Assembly (NCBI GenBank): GCA_963931865.1
Contig: OZ007509.1
Coordinates: 14,902,048 to 14,966,047, forward strand
Reading direction: 5' to 3'
Source of the DNA: Axinella damicornis
Lineage: Eukaryota > Porifera > Demospongiae > Axinellida > Axinellidae
Length of the DNA stretch: 64,000 nt
Each line of letters begins with the position of its first letter. Positions within the stretch are counted from its first letter, which is position 1. The position numbers and the translations under genes were made by a program. Of the stretch, positions 41,101-55,178 are shown piece after piece. Under the pieces are notes generated by a model. It was not told the origin of the DNA. It was given only the letters and a program-made list of their open reading frames with translations, and made no database searches.

Positions 41101-44100
41101 CGTTAAGGAATTTTATGTGTGAGCAGGGTCAAGGTGGGATACCAATGCTTTTCAACTTCATCTTGCAATGGAATACAACATTAGTCTGTCCCAAGAGCCC
41201 CCCCCCCCCCCAAATAAACCCCCCACAAAACAAACAAACAAACAAACAACAACAGCAAAAAACAACACACACACATCTCCTTGAAACACTGTTACTGTAT
41301 TACCTATACATACATTCTCAGAGGGAGGTAGCTCAGTGTCGTCCATACTGAGGGAGAACCAGACCTGATTGCACCGGGATGGGCTTGTTCTATCTCATCA
41401 TATTGGTATTACTGGGACGGATATTAAGTTAATTAGGTTGGAATTTTATGTGTGAGCAAGGTCAAAGCGGAGGCGTCTGGAAGGGTTTCAAGTAATTTTG
41501 AGGGAAGCATTGAAGTGTGTATGTGTGGTACTGAGCCCACGCATGTCTCCTTGTTGCCTAGCATAAGAGGAAATATCAATGCTGTTCAAATTTATCTTAC
41601 AATGGAATACAGTGGTAGTGATAGCAGTGAGAAATGCTTAACGGTTGTGTTGCAGCCATTGATGTTTTCCGAGCACATGCAGTGAGGCCACTCACTAATC
41701 ATGACGTATGGGCTCAGGCTAATGTGCGTTTATTTGGCGCAAGCGGTAAGTTAGCCACCTACGAGCAGCCTGTGATCTGAACATTACGTATGTGGCATCA
41801 CATAGTGCCAGCAGCAGTCAAAGTAAGCAATGGCAGCCAACGGGAAGACGAAGGTACTCATACGTAACTCCACCACCAAGGTGAGTTTCAGCAAAGTACA
41901 CAATGGCGATCGCAATGGTGTAGTCAGAATCCGTTATTTACTGGAACAGCTTTTCTCTAGCCTCGTTCCCAGGCTCTCCCACGTGCGAACAAAAATTAAG
42001 AGATAGTGGGAGAGCCTGGGATATTTGTCACGTGAGAAACGTCACGTTTAATTGCGTGTGGGCGATCAAAACCACAAGTCATGCATGAATATACTATAAT
42101 TCTATACCAGTGCGTGTAGTTCTTATTTGAGACTATTGTTGCAGTATAGCTGACAGCGCTATCAAGCCCATACTACACAGCAGCCGCATTATTCCTCCTC
42201 AAAGACTCTGGAATCGCACCAGGTTCTGCGTGAGACGCCAAGACAGCCGTTCCATGGCCTTGCTGAGAAGTGGCCGAATTCAACGCCAAAACGACCCGTT
42301 TCCAGGTTTGTATGAGTCGTTCTCGACACTTACTGTTCACATAGACTGCCAAAGCACGGCTACCGTCGATCTCCACGCAGCTAACGGTCGAGCGCTGAAT
42401 GAGCCGGCTTCGTGCAGCGTATTTGCGGTCAGTGTGCCCACGTTCAATTAAGTTCTCTCTACCCTTCTCTCTACCCTGATGTTACGCATGTGATAAATTA
42501 TCCCAGGCCCTCTCCCGTTTTCCGTACTGTAAGCGACAAAAAGCTGGGCGGGGTCTGGGAACGAGGCTAGCTTTTCTCCTACCGGTAGTTTAATTTGCCG
42601 ATACATACTCAGAAATTAATGGAATGCTGAAGCTGTTCACTTGTAATTGTGACTGAGGGATTGCATACAACTTGTGTAAATTTCTAGTTTACTAAAGTAA
42701 CCCAACAGTTTGCTAAGGATTACCAGGTAGTTTACCGAATTGACACAATAGTTTACTGAAGTTGACTAGAGAATATAGGTATGCAAAGAATCAAGCTTCT
42801 GATTCATGAGCTATGAATCCTGTTCATTGTTGTTCTGAAAACGATGCTTCCTGCTTTGTAGGTAAGGAATTTAGGGAGAAATGCGTTCGCTTTGTCTGGG
42901 ACCATCCCATAAATGTCCGTCTACATTCTTTGGTAATTGCTGTGCCGTGCTCCATTCCCTCTTCCATTCTAAATCCTTCCCTTCTCGTTTCAACCTCTGT
43001 GGATTAGTCTGCTAGGTACAAGGAAATGTGAACCTCAGCCTTCCAGCTGCATTCCTAACTAATTGTGTTGGAAATGGTTCCGTGTGTTTGATGAGCTGTG
43101 TTTTGTCTAACTGCCAAGTGGACCCTACTCTTTATTACTGAGTCAGACATGGGGAAAAGTGTAGCTTTCGGTTGGTATTAATTTCCATCTCCGTAGAAAA
43201 TTTGTTGTTTTTTTACCCCAACTGCTGTTTTTTTTTTCAGCCAGAACTTTTGTAGTGACTATATGATTTGTGTTTTGTGTTGCAGCTAAAATTGCCGGGA
43301 ATCTCCTGCCCACTTGAAAGCATAAACTAGGGAAATAGTGATTCAGATTCAGATCATCTCAGCATCCCAGGATGCTAAGCACCCATTAGGAAATGGTTCC
43401 TCAGTAAACAGGAAGTGTACGTATGGACGGAGGAGATATGTAGAGCAGGTGCTGTATTTAGAATTTAGTTTCTTTTTGTCTGGTGGCTCTATGGGGGAGG
43501 TTGCTATTATGTTTCACCAATATGAAATTTCCTATGTCCGACATTTGGATAGCGAAAAATCTGCCAATATCCGACCGATATTGAAATTTTCAACGTACTT
43601 TCCATGCTTCTTTTACACTTTTACCATCAATTTTGTATGACAGTTTGGCACCAAATAGTTGTTTTGTAACGTTACTGATATCCGATACCGATATTTTTGG
43701 CTGATTGCCAATCCCCGTTGCACTAGAACTTGCAGCATGTGGGTCTGGTCATTGCCAGGTTGGTGCGTCATTTCAGCAGGTCACAATGTAAGGTCAAGGG
43801 ACACAGCAAACTCAGAAGCTCAGTGACAACGTCAGGTTGCAGAGCAGAACAACAACAAGTTATTTGAGGAGAGTTACAAGTGCACAGTCAAATTAGGTCA
43901 AAAGCCGAAAATCTGCATCACCGAACTCATAATTTTGACTGGTCAACCTCATGGGTTAAGATAACCCGGCCCCCTCCCCCTCCCCTTGTATCCATACATC
44001 AAGTCTCCATGAATCTTTGGATCTTGAGCAGGCACACCAACTACTGCTGTGCTGGCACTTCTTTCTTCTATTGGTTGAGCAATGGGTTTCCAAGTCAACG

Positions 44101-47100
44101 TGAGGATTTTCACATGACCTGACTCGAGAAGCGTGGTCATATGACCATGACTGTGTGTAGGTACGTACTAACGTAGGTAAGGTTAGGTACCATACCGGAA
44201 AGTGATACCTTACTTTCAGCTGAAACTGAAGAGCTGTTCTATGTATGCTTGCCACCTGATAATAGATTTCCTGAGGTGTTAATTCCTGTATGCTGAGGGA
44301 GTGCATACCTCTACGGTCAGGTGACGCGTTGATATTTCACAACTGCACGGCGATGTGTCCAAAATTACACTTGTCCGGAGCTGAGCAATGTCAACATTGC
44401 ACAGCCGCATTCAGCAAGGGACTCCATTGTGCTCTATCAATGTGCAATATAGAAATATTGATTTTGTTAATTGAATACCCCTACCTGAATAGGGATGAGG
44501 GGAGGGAGGGAGGAGAATAAGTATGATTAGCCAAGGATGGTCTTGCGCCAGTTATTTTACCAGACAGTGCAACAACACCTGCTGAAAGCATTTTCATTCC
44601 TGATGTCTACGTTAAAAATACAATTATTGTTGGGTGACGTGTGTTCGCATGTGTGCATGTGAATTCAAACCAAAATGTGGCTACCCCAAAATGTGTTTCA
44701 GGTGGTGTAATGTTTCATTAATGCACGCCTGGTTTGATAGATTTAATCAGATGAATTGCATGCCTTCAAACCGTTCAGCTGTACATAATTCCAGCCTGAT
44801 GAGTCTGAATGCTAGGATGTTGTTCTCAGACATACATATTGCCGTCACGTCTGGCTACGTGGCCCGCACACATACCAAGGAGTTATGAAGTTATCCATGC
44901 ATGTGCACTTTGGGTGCAACAATGCGGCCAATCAATGCTTGAAATACGTAGATGTATGTAGTTGCTATGTGATCTTCTTTACGATTAACCCAGTAATGTT
45001 TACTGTAAACCAACATTTAAAGTGCAGTGTGGTTATCAAGGATACATGTACTGTATTCCACAGCCAACTGTTAATTCTCTGACCCAAGTTTTGTTGAACC
45101 TATGTTGCACATTGTGGTGGTGTGTCAGTAGGATGTATAACCTCATTTCCAGGCCGTATGTTGCACGTTGTGGTGGTGTGTCAGTAGGATGTATAACCTC
45201 ATTTCCAGGCTGTGGGAAAAATGGCAACTTCCGCGAGTTCAAACTATTACTTCTGCGACCAGAAAGTTGGCAGCTCCAATCAAATTTGAGAATGTCATCA
45301 TAATAGCAGTTGCTTCATGCGTTGAAATGTCGAAGCCACGCCTGTTCCATTGCAATTTGATCATGGGTAGCATAGGCGTTGTTTTTTTGTTCAAACAGCT
45401 TCTGCTTGACCTCTGTTGTAGAACCTGCAGCAAACAGTTGCTTCCATGAGCAGGAAAACTCCATTCTCAGCAGCTGAAGTTGCCAGGCCGTTTTTCGTAC
45501 AACCTTGGAACAAAGCTATAGGATGTGGGAAGCGGCGGCCCGTCATTTTTGCTACTCCTTATGGGGCATGAAGGCTTTTGGTTGGCTAAACATGCACACA
45601 AACACGGGTCCCCTCCCCAGGATGTGTACACTAGCACGAAACACGAAGTAACTTTCCCACATTTAGAAGTTTTCCAAGAAATACCGAGGGAGTTCGCAGA
45701 GGTAGTCGAGGCTACGAAGCTGGAAGGTACCTCCTTTGTTCATGATGAAGGTTACCCCACAACTGTATAGCAACCTTCAGTTGACCTTTACACTTCCCTT
45801 CACAAACTTCCCATCACTAATTTCCCGGCAGGAAGCAAAATACAATGCCCCTACCACTGATTTTTACCCCGCGCGCGCATGCGCGAAGCGGGGTTAAGCA
45901 ATCGTTTTTGTCTGTCAGTCTGTCAGTCTGTCAGTCTGTGACTCGAAAAAAATCTCGCCACATAGACCCTCATAAACCATCGGAATGGAGTCAAACAATA
46001 GCAAATAGCAAAAAAAACTGCTCTATGTGTACCTGACTGAAGTCAAGTCGCTCCGTTTCGCTGTATTTCGGCTATATCCTACTTTTCATAACTATTCATA
46101 ACATTGGCTCCACCTCTTCATGACCTCAGAGTCCCATCAAGAACAGGACACACGGTGCATTTGGAAACTTCATGCTTCGAGATGACCGCTAGGAAACAGT
46201 GTTTTCTCACGATCTGTGTGCTTCACAGGCATCGTGGCTATTGTTTCGGCTGTTTTTTCCAGCTATTTCCTATTATTCGTAACATTTGGCTCCACCTCTC
46301 CAGTATATACGGTAAGTGGTCACTCCCACACCTTGGATATGGCCATACACGAACACAGTATACGCGATAGCCGCCCTGTTCGATGCGCATCAGCAAACGT
46401 CGATTGTATAGTTGCATGCACTGCATGCATCCTGGCCTGTAGACGTTCATGACAGCGCGGGGTATGTGTTCTATGAACACCTCTAGTTATATATATAAGC
46501 TGATATAAGCAAGGGTAGGTATAAGCAAGGGCAGCCTGTCACATTCCAGGAACATAACCGGTATTCCACTATTGTGTTCCTTCCTTCCTGCCTTCCCAGT
46601 TGTATCCCCTTTTCTTGGAATTTTGCATGCTCCATTGAAGCCCTGGAGTATGTAAGCCTTATCAGTTCGCCATCAGTCAGACGCTCATTAGGAAAGAACT
46701 CAAGCACAGTTTTTGGAAATTGCGCCTGCGGATAGGCATCTTTCGGGCTGACTGGTGACATTGCATTCCATAATTCACATAAGTACGGAAGAGACAAAAG
46801 GTGTATGCATTGCCGAGTCTATTGCCGCCCAAAACTATTTTTTCAAAAAAATCGGGAGCAAAACAATAAGAGCTATAATGTCTGGAGGACACATACCCCA
46901 CACTTGTTGAGTACAATGGCTAACTTTGTGAACAGCAACGGTACGACGATAGTAAAACTACAAAAAAGGTAATGTGCTAACTACCACGTGCAATTTGGAA
47001 AGGGGCGGCGGACCCAGGAAACTTATAGTAGGAAATGGCGGAAAGAACCGCCTTGACTTGTATCAGGTACAGAAACGTCCTGGTATGGTTATGTTCATTG

Positions 47101-47437
47101 TTTTTGCTTTGAGCATGACATCTGTAAAACACCAGTACTAACCTGCATGAAGCATTTTTTTGCACACAGTTTACCCCTGCTGCGCATGCGCGTGTGGGTT
47201 AATTACCAGCCCATGCATGTTTGGATTGTGACGTAATGTGCTTGCTCTCACAAATTCCTTAGCCTGCTGAGGTGTGTTTATACAGTAACAGTCAGCTGAC
47301 TATATTCCCATGGTAATCACATCTGAGGTTGCTTTGGGGTCCTGGGAAGGGGTCTAAGGGGATGCAAATAGCTGATAGTGATCTTGAGTTGTAGCCCACT
47401 TCCCACCCCCAGCTTAGCCTCACCCACCCACCCACAA

Positions 47438-47534
<97 letters not shown>

Positions 47535-50500
47535 CACAGGCCCCTTACTGTCTTCATCAGTCTGAGCTTGAAGCAGCACTGAAGGTAGCCCTCAGCTCAC
47601 CCATGAAGGATGTGGTATCTCATGCTGACTTCACAAGCGAGCACGTCAAGACGCTCCAGCAGTTAGGAGGATTAAAATACCAGGGACGCGACTTGTTTGA
47701 AGAAGTCAAGACCGTAAGTGTTGGGCTCTCTCCTCTCTGCTCGCTCCCTTCTTCCCTCCCCCTCCTCCCCTCCCCTTTCCTCTGTTCCCTTCCCCCTTCC
47801 CCCTCCCTCTCCTCTAGTCCTCTCTCTCTCCTCCCTTTCTTCTCCCTCTCCTTTACTTTCCTCCTCCCCTCCTTCCTCCTGCTGCCAGTCTGAATAACTG
47901 CAATAGATTATTTCTAAGGTTCCAAGTTCATTGGTCGTTACCACTATGACGTCACCAGTTATACATGCATACTTCTCTCGCTAGGAGAGGTGTGGTAAAT
48001 TCCCACTTTGCGTGTATCTGAAAGTGAATTCAACCTTCAAGAATCCCATGAAGCAAAATGAAAGTTTTTCATCCAAGAATTTCAGTCTGGGCTACCAAGT
48101 CGTAATAATTATATTCATAGTGCAGCAACTTCACTTTGCTACCTGTATCGTTCCCAATCCTAGCTCCATTTCCAACCTCAGCGTGGACTACTGTCAAAGA
48201 TAGGTAGCATTGTGTCAACTAATCAGCTAATCAAATTACAGAACTGCTTAAATTCTGTTCACTGGTGACGGTTGCACTCTGGTTACCGGATGTTGCAAAC
48301 CACGTAAACAGCATCAGTGATCATTTCCTCCAACGCACTATACGTAGCATGTTACTGCCAAAAGCAAACACGTGCATACCCATGGGCAGCATGCAAGAAT
48401 AAGGTCAGAGGTCAACACTTACATATATGGACATAAATCTGCAATTCCATCTCCTTGCGTGTGCACATTAGGTTTGTTTCTTTGACTCGCGTGAGTTCCA
48501 CGTGCTCAATGTTCGTCAAAACTAACACCTGGTTGCGCCAATTAGGCCATGCACCCCCACCACAGCATGGGCTGGGCCTGTCAATTGCATGAGGTGTAGA
48601 AATGTAATGGCCGAAAGAATGCACCAGACAGTTTGGCGGAGGCTCGGCAGATGGCTAATAACCTGCTGAGGGAGTGCAAAAAAGGAGAGGGATGGAACTA
48701 TTCGGAATCCAAACCCTCCAATGGGAATTCCAGTGCTGCCAAAGCCCTTTCTCTCTGTTTAGACTCTCTCTTTTGTTTTCAGCCTCTTCAAAGGTGACCA
48801 ACACTTGTCGAGTTCACTTTTGGTTTGGCTTCCTCATTCACGCTCTAACCTTGCCAGTGGCTTCGTGTCATGGGAGGAGACTCGGTCAGACAAGGGTGTA
48901 GGCGCTGCCACAGTTCACAGTCCGTATCGTTTGCTGACATCACAGCTAGCCACTCCCTAGACTAGGAAGGACATGCCCACCCACTCTCTTCTCTGACATC
49001 GTATGACATCGTGTGATGTCGTGTGCCCACCGGAAGCCAAAATACATTCTTGTGTGCATAGTTGTGGGAAGCCAGATCTACTTGGCCTGGCTCACAGACC
49101 AGAGTTAGGCTGCTGCAATGCCTCATTCCCATACCGGTACTGATATAGGAATGTGACTAATATGAAACTAGATTTAGTATTGATCGCCTCAGACTTTAGC
49201 CACATGTAGTTTGACAGTGGAATTAGTGGAGATTCCTATAGATTACTGAAGATTACTGGATATTATATATGCGTATGTGTGAGTGTGCAAGAATGTACGT
49301 CCTAAAATAACCAATTCGATAAGTGTAGCTATGTATTACAAATCTCAGTCCCAAGCAGACTGTAATCGGAACCATCATTAGTAAGACATATGCATACCAG
49401 ACAATGGCAGTATATTTGTTTCGTGTTGCCTAGCAACCCTAACTTGGCACATGAATATCTTCATTTGGCCGTGAAGCATAATGGCGTCTGGATCTGGATC
49501 ATCCAGTGTGTGGATTGTTGACACCCCTTGTGAGCTCATATGCGACATAGCCAAGTGACTGTGATAGCTATATACTGTGTTGCACACACACTCACATACG
49601 TACACACATACACACCATGGTCCCTATATACAATCTGCTAAATTTAAATTCACAGGCGCCAGCATCAACAATGTAATTAGATGCCATACCACATTACGGA
49701 TTAGTAATGCTGTACTCCTTTACTGGTGCACATGTGCTCTCAACAAGGCTCCTCAATTGGACTGTTAGTGCGGCGCTCTACCTTTCATGTAGATGTTTTC
49801 CCAATGGCACCACGTCCCACCCCCTTAGCCAGGCAGCTGTCTCTTGCAAAGGAAATGCCTGCCATACCTCAACCTGTAGCTCATGAAGAAAGGCTGCCAT
49901 TTGTCTGGCCTCCTCCCCAACACAGTTGCAGGGGGGGGGGGGGGGGGGGGGGTTAGTGACCTCTGGCCTGTTTGGGCACCTACTTGATATACAAAGGGAT
50001 ACCATAGGTTGTGTGCGTGTGCAGACTGTATGCGTGCATATGCGTGTTAAATCATTTTCCTGTGTTGAATCTGTTGAAGGGTGTCCTGTAGCATTGGAAG
50101 AGTCGATTTGCAAGTTTGTTAGGATACGTGTTACACTATGTATGCGTAATAGTGATAAGCAATTTGTCTTCAAAAGCATGTGTATAATAATAAAAAAAAC
50201 CCCGGTTCTACAGTGTTAGGCTATCAGTTCGGCCTCAAGCCCAGTACTTGGCCATTGCGTTGCTTGGTGCAGTACGTGTATGCGCTGCTCTGCTCTGTAC
50301 AGGTTGTACACTGTCCTAACTACTGCAGAAGGTGAAAGAGGTCACCTTCCACTACTGAATTATCGTACGTAGCCTGGCGAAGTTGTTCAGTGCCGAAGTG
50401 ACCTGTATGGACTTGAGGCTAGAGTGGAACCTCAGTCACTCAGCATGGCAGCCACCTCCTTGTTTGGTCGGGACTACCATGAGACGAGACTTTCTTTTGC

Positions 50501-51058
50501 GTGGTCGTTGCATGCTCCTTCATCTTCCCTCTGCTCTTATGTCATTGTGCGCTCCTCCCTAGCACAACATTAGTAGACCCCTGTAATCAGAAACGTGTTA
50601 TGTGCTCCTGTGGGAGTGCAAAGGTCGCCGCTTTATGGCTCCTGCTGTAACCCAGCCACCTCTTAATTACAGCCAAATATGTCGGCCCGAGACAGTACAG
50701 AGGTTCTGCTGTACCATAGCTTACAGTAAACATCCCTCACGTAGTTCAGTTTCGTGGTTTTGATCACACAACAGTAGAGCAGTGTTTTGTTGTGTGACAC
50801 TGAGCATTTACAATACGGTAGGTGTTATGGTCAAACAGTGGCATCCCTGCTTGTCCCAAAAGACAACAATGAAACACTGGATGCCCGTTCTTGTGGCTGG
50901 GAGGCGTGAATTTGAAATCAAAACTTCAAGGTTGGGCGGCATATGCAAATGTGCCTTCCAACAGAATCTTGTTTCACAATATATATGTGGGCAGAAAATG
51001 GAAATAGAACAGGGAGATTATGTCGTAGGAACTTGGGTTTCATCTGTTCCCCCCCCCC

Positions 51059-51132
<74 letters not shown>

Positions 51133-53322
51133 CGCACACACGCACACACACACACGCAGAGCCTACCTAGCCAGAAAGCGCTCCTACAGAATGCCAGATT
51201 GGAACTGAATGGACTAAGAAGTGTGCATGAGGTAAAACTGCTTGTTCTACAGCATCAGCAACAGCATAAGAACAGCTGGGGTAATAAGACTGTGCTGCAG
51301 GATGTTGTTAACTTGTTTTTGTTGTTGTTTACAGTATGCTACGACTCTACATAATGCCAGCTTGATATAGTCTCATTCCCAGGCCACACCCCCATGGCCG
51401 GGCCTGGGGCTGGGAACAAGGCTAGGGATAGTCTTGTTCCCAGGCCACACCTCCACGGCCGGGCCTGGGAACAAGGCCTCATTCCCAGGTCACACCCCCA
51501 TGGCCGGGCCTGGGGATAGCCTTGTTCCCAGGCCACACCTCCACAACCAGGCCTGGGAACAAGGCTGGGGTTATAGTAACTGTGGCCAGACTATGTACAA
51601 ACAATCCATGCAAGTGCCACATCCAGTGAAGCCACTATTTTGTTGGACATGAAAACGATACGCAAGTGATGTAATTATGGCAAGGAACTCCCACTGTAAA
51701 CACTCATCGTTTGTTTCTGTTATGTGGTTGAAGATATTTTAGTCACTGAAGCCCGCCCTTTGATGTGGCTGCAGTTGACTCTTTGATGTGGTAGGGTTTA
51801 ATTTGTAACGCAAAGCCCAGTCTGGTTCCGATTCTTGAAAATGATTGTTTATGGATAGTTTCAAGCTCAACTTTTATTTTCTCCTTTTGTGTAGGAGCTT
51901 AATTAGTTGACTTGTATACATGTTTATTGTTTGTGGTTGGCCAATTGATTGGGAGCCATATTAATTATACTTTCAACTGACTTATCCTCCAGGTTTAATA
52001 TTACGGATGTTGATTGATCCTGAGCTACTTGTTCACACAATTTCCCCTAAGAATATTCCTGGCGTCTAAACGTTATTTTACGTCAATATTCTATTACTCA
52101 CAAACTACCATAGAAAGGCTCGATACATACGTAGAAAGGCTTCCATAATGTACCAACCGTCGCTTATTGCATCATGGAGACTTGATACGTACCATCCTGA
52201 AGAGCACTTCTTGCTGGTTAACAAAAGAGTTTATCAGGAGTGGCTCTGCATTTTGTTTTGCACAGCTTAGATACGTAGCACCCCCCAACTATTAATGCTC
52301 AAAGAGATGGCAATATTCAATAGGGATGAGGCTGTAGTCAACTACTGAGGACCTATTGGTGCCGATGTAAGTATTGCAACCATTACATATGCTAAAATTA
52401 TGTGAACAAATTATGTGCAGTCCTAATGCTGACTCCAATTGGTACAAATAAGGTTACAAACCCTCCAAATGCTTCCCTCCATGGTGCAGTGGGGTACGTG
52501 AAATGCTTCCCCCTCCATGGTACAGTGGCGTAGGCGTACCAACTATGTTCACCATAGGATGCTCCTTGGCAAATTTTGATTAACCCAACTTTCTAACTTG
52601 GCAGCTTCACTATGACTAGTTTTGGTCCCAGACTATTATTTCCCCCAGCATGCGTAGGTAGCAACTCTAATGTGGACACCATTGAACCTCTCTAAGATGT
52701 TGGTTGATTAGTAGGCTTTCCTCGTCCCAGGGAGAGGAACGTTGTGAAGGTGGGACTTGGTCAGCTGTCCCGATTGAGTAATCAAACCACCCAACAGACA
52801 TTTTGGAGCCTTCTTGAGATGCATTTTGCTAGGTGCTATCCAACCCTTACATTTCTCAACTCATTAACTAATGGATTGCTCATGTTCAACTTGTGCAAAA
52901 CTCCCGACAACCAGATGGCGACAAGGTCCCTTTTCACTCTGCCTAAACTGCTCCAAATGAGCCCCAACATGTTCCGACCATTCATACCTCTATGGAAGTA
53001 TGTGCTGCAACAAGCAGGTATTAAAAGCCGCCGTAATTGCTCGTTGTCGTCATGTTCTGTTGCCATGAAAATTGAAGCAACACTGCAGAAGGTCTTGAAT
53101 CACAGCATGTCTTACATTGAGAAAATTTGTTGCCAGTGCTGTACAGTACAGGTGACGTGTATGGGAGATACTGTATGGACATTAGCAGGAACACGAGTGC
53201 AGTGTAGTCAGTTCTGTCGAGGGACAGTGGCAACCAGACAGTGACGGGTTTGTTGCCGTACACGTGGTCCTCCGATTGAATGGGATGAGGACAGTCAGTG
53301 GCTATTTTATTGGATATATGTA

Positions 53323-53371
<49 letters not shown>

Positions 53372-55146
53372 TGTGTGTCCTGCTAGTCTAGCTCACCTTT
53401 TCTCACATTGCTTTCACACTCTCCTTCTTCTTCCCATCTTCGTTTCAATATTTCACTTCTTTCACTCCCATACCTCTCATCCGTCTTGCTCCTCTCCACC
53501 CTCACCCCTTCACCTCTTCACATCCTCACATGTCACGCCCCTCCCCTCTCCCTCACACACTAATGCTATGCTGAAATATAACCGTCATTTGCAAGTGTGT
53601 ATCTGATCACATCTGATCCGGTTCATGGTTCATGCGTACATGTGTGGCTTGTGTGCACAGTATTTACGCGAGTGCGTGCAACTGCGTGCATGTGCGTGCA
53701 TGTGTGTGTCGTGCACACATCAGTACATCCGATCATAGAGACCGCTGGACAAGAATTTCTATTCAATCAATGGGGACGTTAATGTGTTGTGGTGCAGTCT
53801 GTTCTGTTTCCTGAATCCGATATCTCAAAACTAATGTTTTGTGGAGAATACAGCTCAGTGTCTATTGAGTCGTGCCCATTAGCGTGGAAGAAGTGCATGG
53901 GAATTAGTTGGACTATTAGTCGCTGCTTACCTTTTTACAAAACCTTTATTACGCATGCAAGTCGTGTGCCTTTCGTCATCCGCTTCGGTGTCTGGTTTGT
54001 GTGGTACAGTTTAACTTCGGCCCATCATTTAACTCCATCTCCCGGACAGTCCATAGATGCATGGTCACATTAACTCACGCATGGTTGGGAAATGTACTCT
54101 CTGCTTGCGCTCTTTCTCTTTCCACACCTCCACTTTCTCTGTGCCATTTATTATTTATTTTTTGCTGTGGATAGTACTGCGCTTTGAGGAGAAGAGGCTG
54201 ATCTTGAGACTAGTTATAAAGCAGCTGCGTATATGGTTGCCCAATGGGAGGGATGGGATTCCGTGGTGAGTCTTCTGCTGTGATTGGCTCAGTCTGTGGG
54301 CAGAAGTTTCAACTTCATACAGGAAGTGTGTGACCAATGGTTATGACAGCATCACCCCCAGCCATAAGTCAAGTTGTAGTGTCCCGGGAAGGAGGCTATG
54401 TGGATTACATTCTATCTCTGGTGGAAACTTAGATTTGTGTATGTATGTACGTCCCACAGTGTATCCATAGCAGATTCTCAGCTTGCACGGTGGGCCGTTG
54501 AACTATTTCCTGTCGAGTTACGTAGCATCCAATTGATAGCCTTGATGTGCCTACGCTGAACAAAATGATTGCATGTGACGCTGTAAGGTCATATCAAAGT
54601 CCCATATCTCCAGTCATTGTTTGCTTCCCCACACGGACAATAGGTAGGTGTTTTCAAGAGAACGTGATTTAAATAGCCTGGGGATGGCTCTTCGAACCTT
54701 TGAAGAAGTCGAGAGGCTGGACATCTTTTCTTAGCTGTTGCAGACACAGTGTACAGCGTTTGGCTGTTGTTACAGTGAAACCCAATACGGCTGTGTGCAT
54801 ACCGAGGGTACACATGGTTGGTACTTTGAGGGTTTTGCCTTGTGTCAACTACAAGTTGCTTGCATGCTACCAGTCTTTAGTAGCCATTGCCATGGCAACA
54901 GGTTGCTAGGAGCAGTAAACGAGGACAGGGTAGATCTTCACGGGGAGGTCACTCCAATATGCACCACAGTCACAGCTGTGACTGCACATCTTGACCCGTA
55001 TACTAAGGAAAGGGTGGAGTCGCTATGCATATATTATCGGAATCAACAACGGTCAAAGCCCTGAAAATTAACAATCAAACCATGCAAAAGAGCTGGTCAA
55101 AGTTTTGGCCTGCAGTTGGAGCTGTGACTAGAAATCTATGAGAGTG

Positions 55147-55178
<32 letters not shown>

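Larger units (their letters stand above)
40822..47539 (+). other. IQGAP intron, 6.7 kb
   Basis: It contains a poly-C tract, a pair of related segments at about 40975-41110 and 41280-41450 (cactgttactgtattaccta...), a dispersed repeat split by a 612-bp foldback, a degenerate relative of the hAT-like MITE near 43520-43720, a duplicated 57-bp unit at 45101-45215, the second Helitron-like copy and a (CA)n tract ending at the acceptor. Confidence 0.6.
47714..51159 (+). other. IQGAP intron, 3.4 kb
   Basis: A C/T-rich stretch follows the donor (47735-47885). Otherwise the sequence is unique-looking apart from a 22-nt poly-G at 49931-49952 and the poly-C/(CA)n tract at the acceptor. The sequence matches the family without an exon here. 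Confidence 0.6.

Noticed and set aside
47292..47579. VCVCVC and HTHTHT frames around CA repeats (also at 51.1, 59.8 and 62.1 kb)
   Set aside because: Microsatellite translation; the true exons start right after the repeats.
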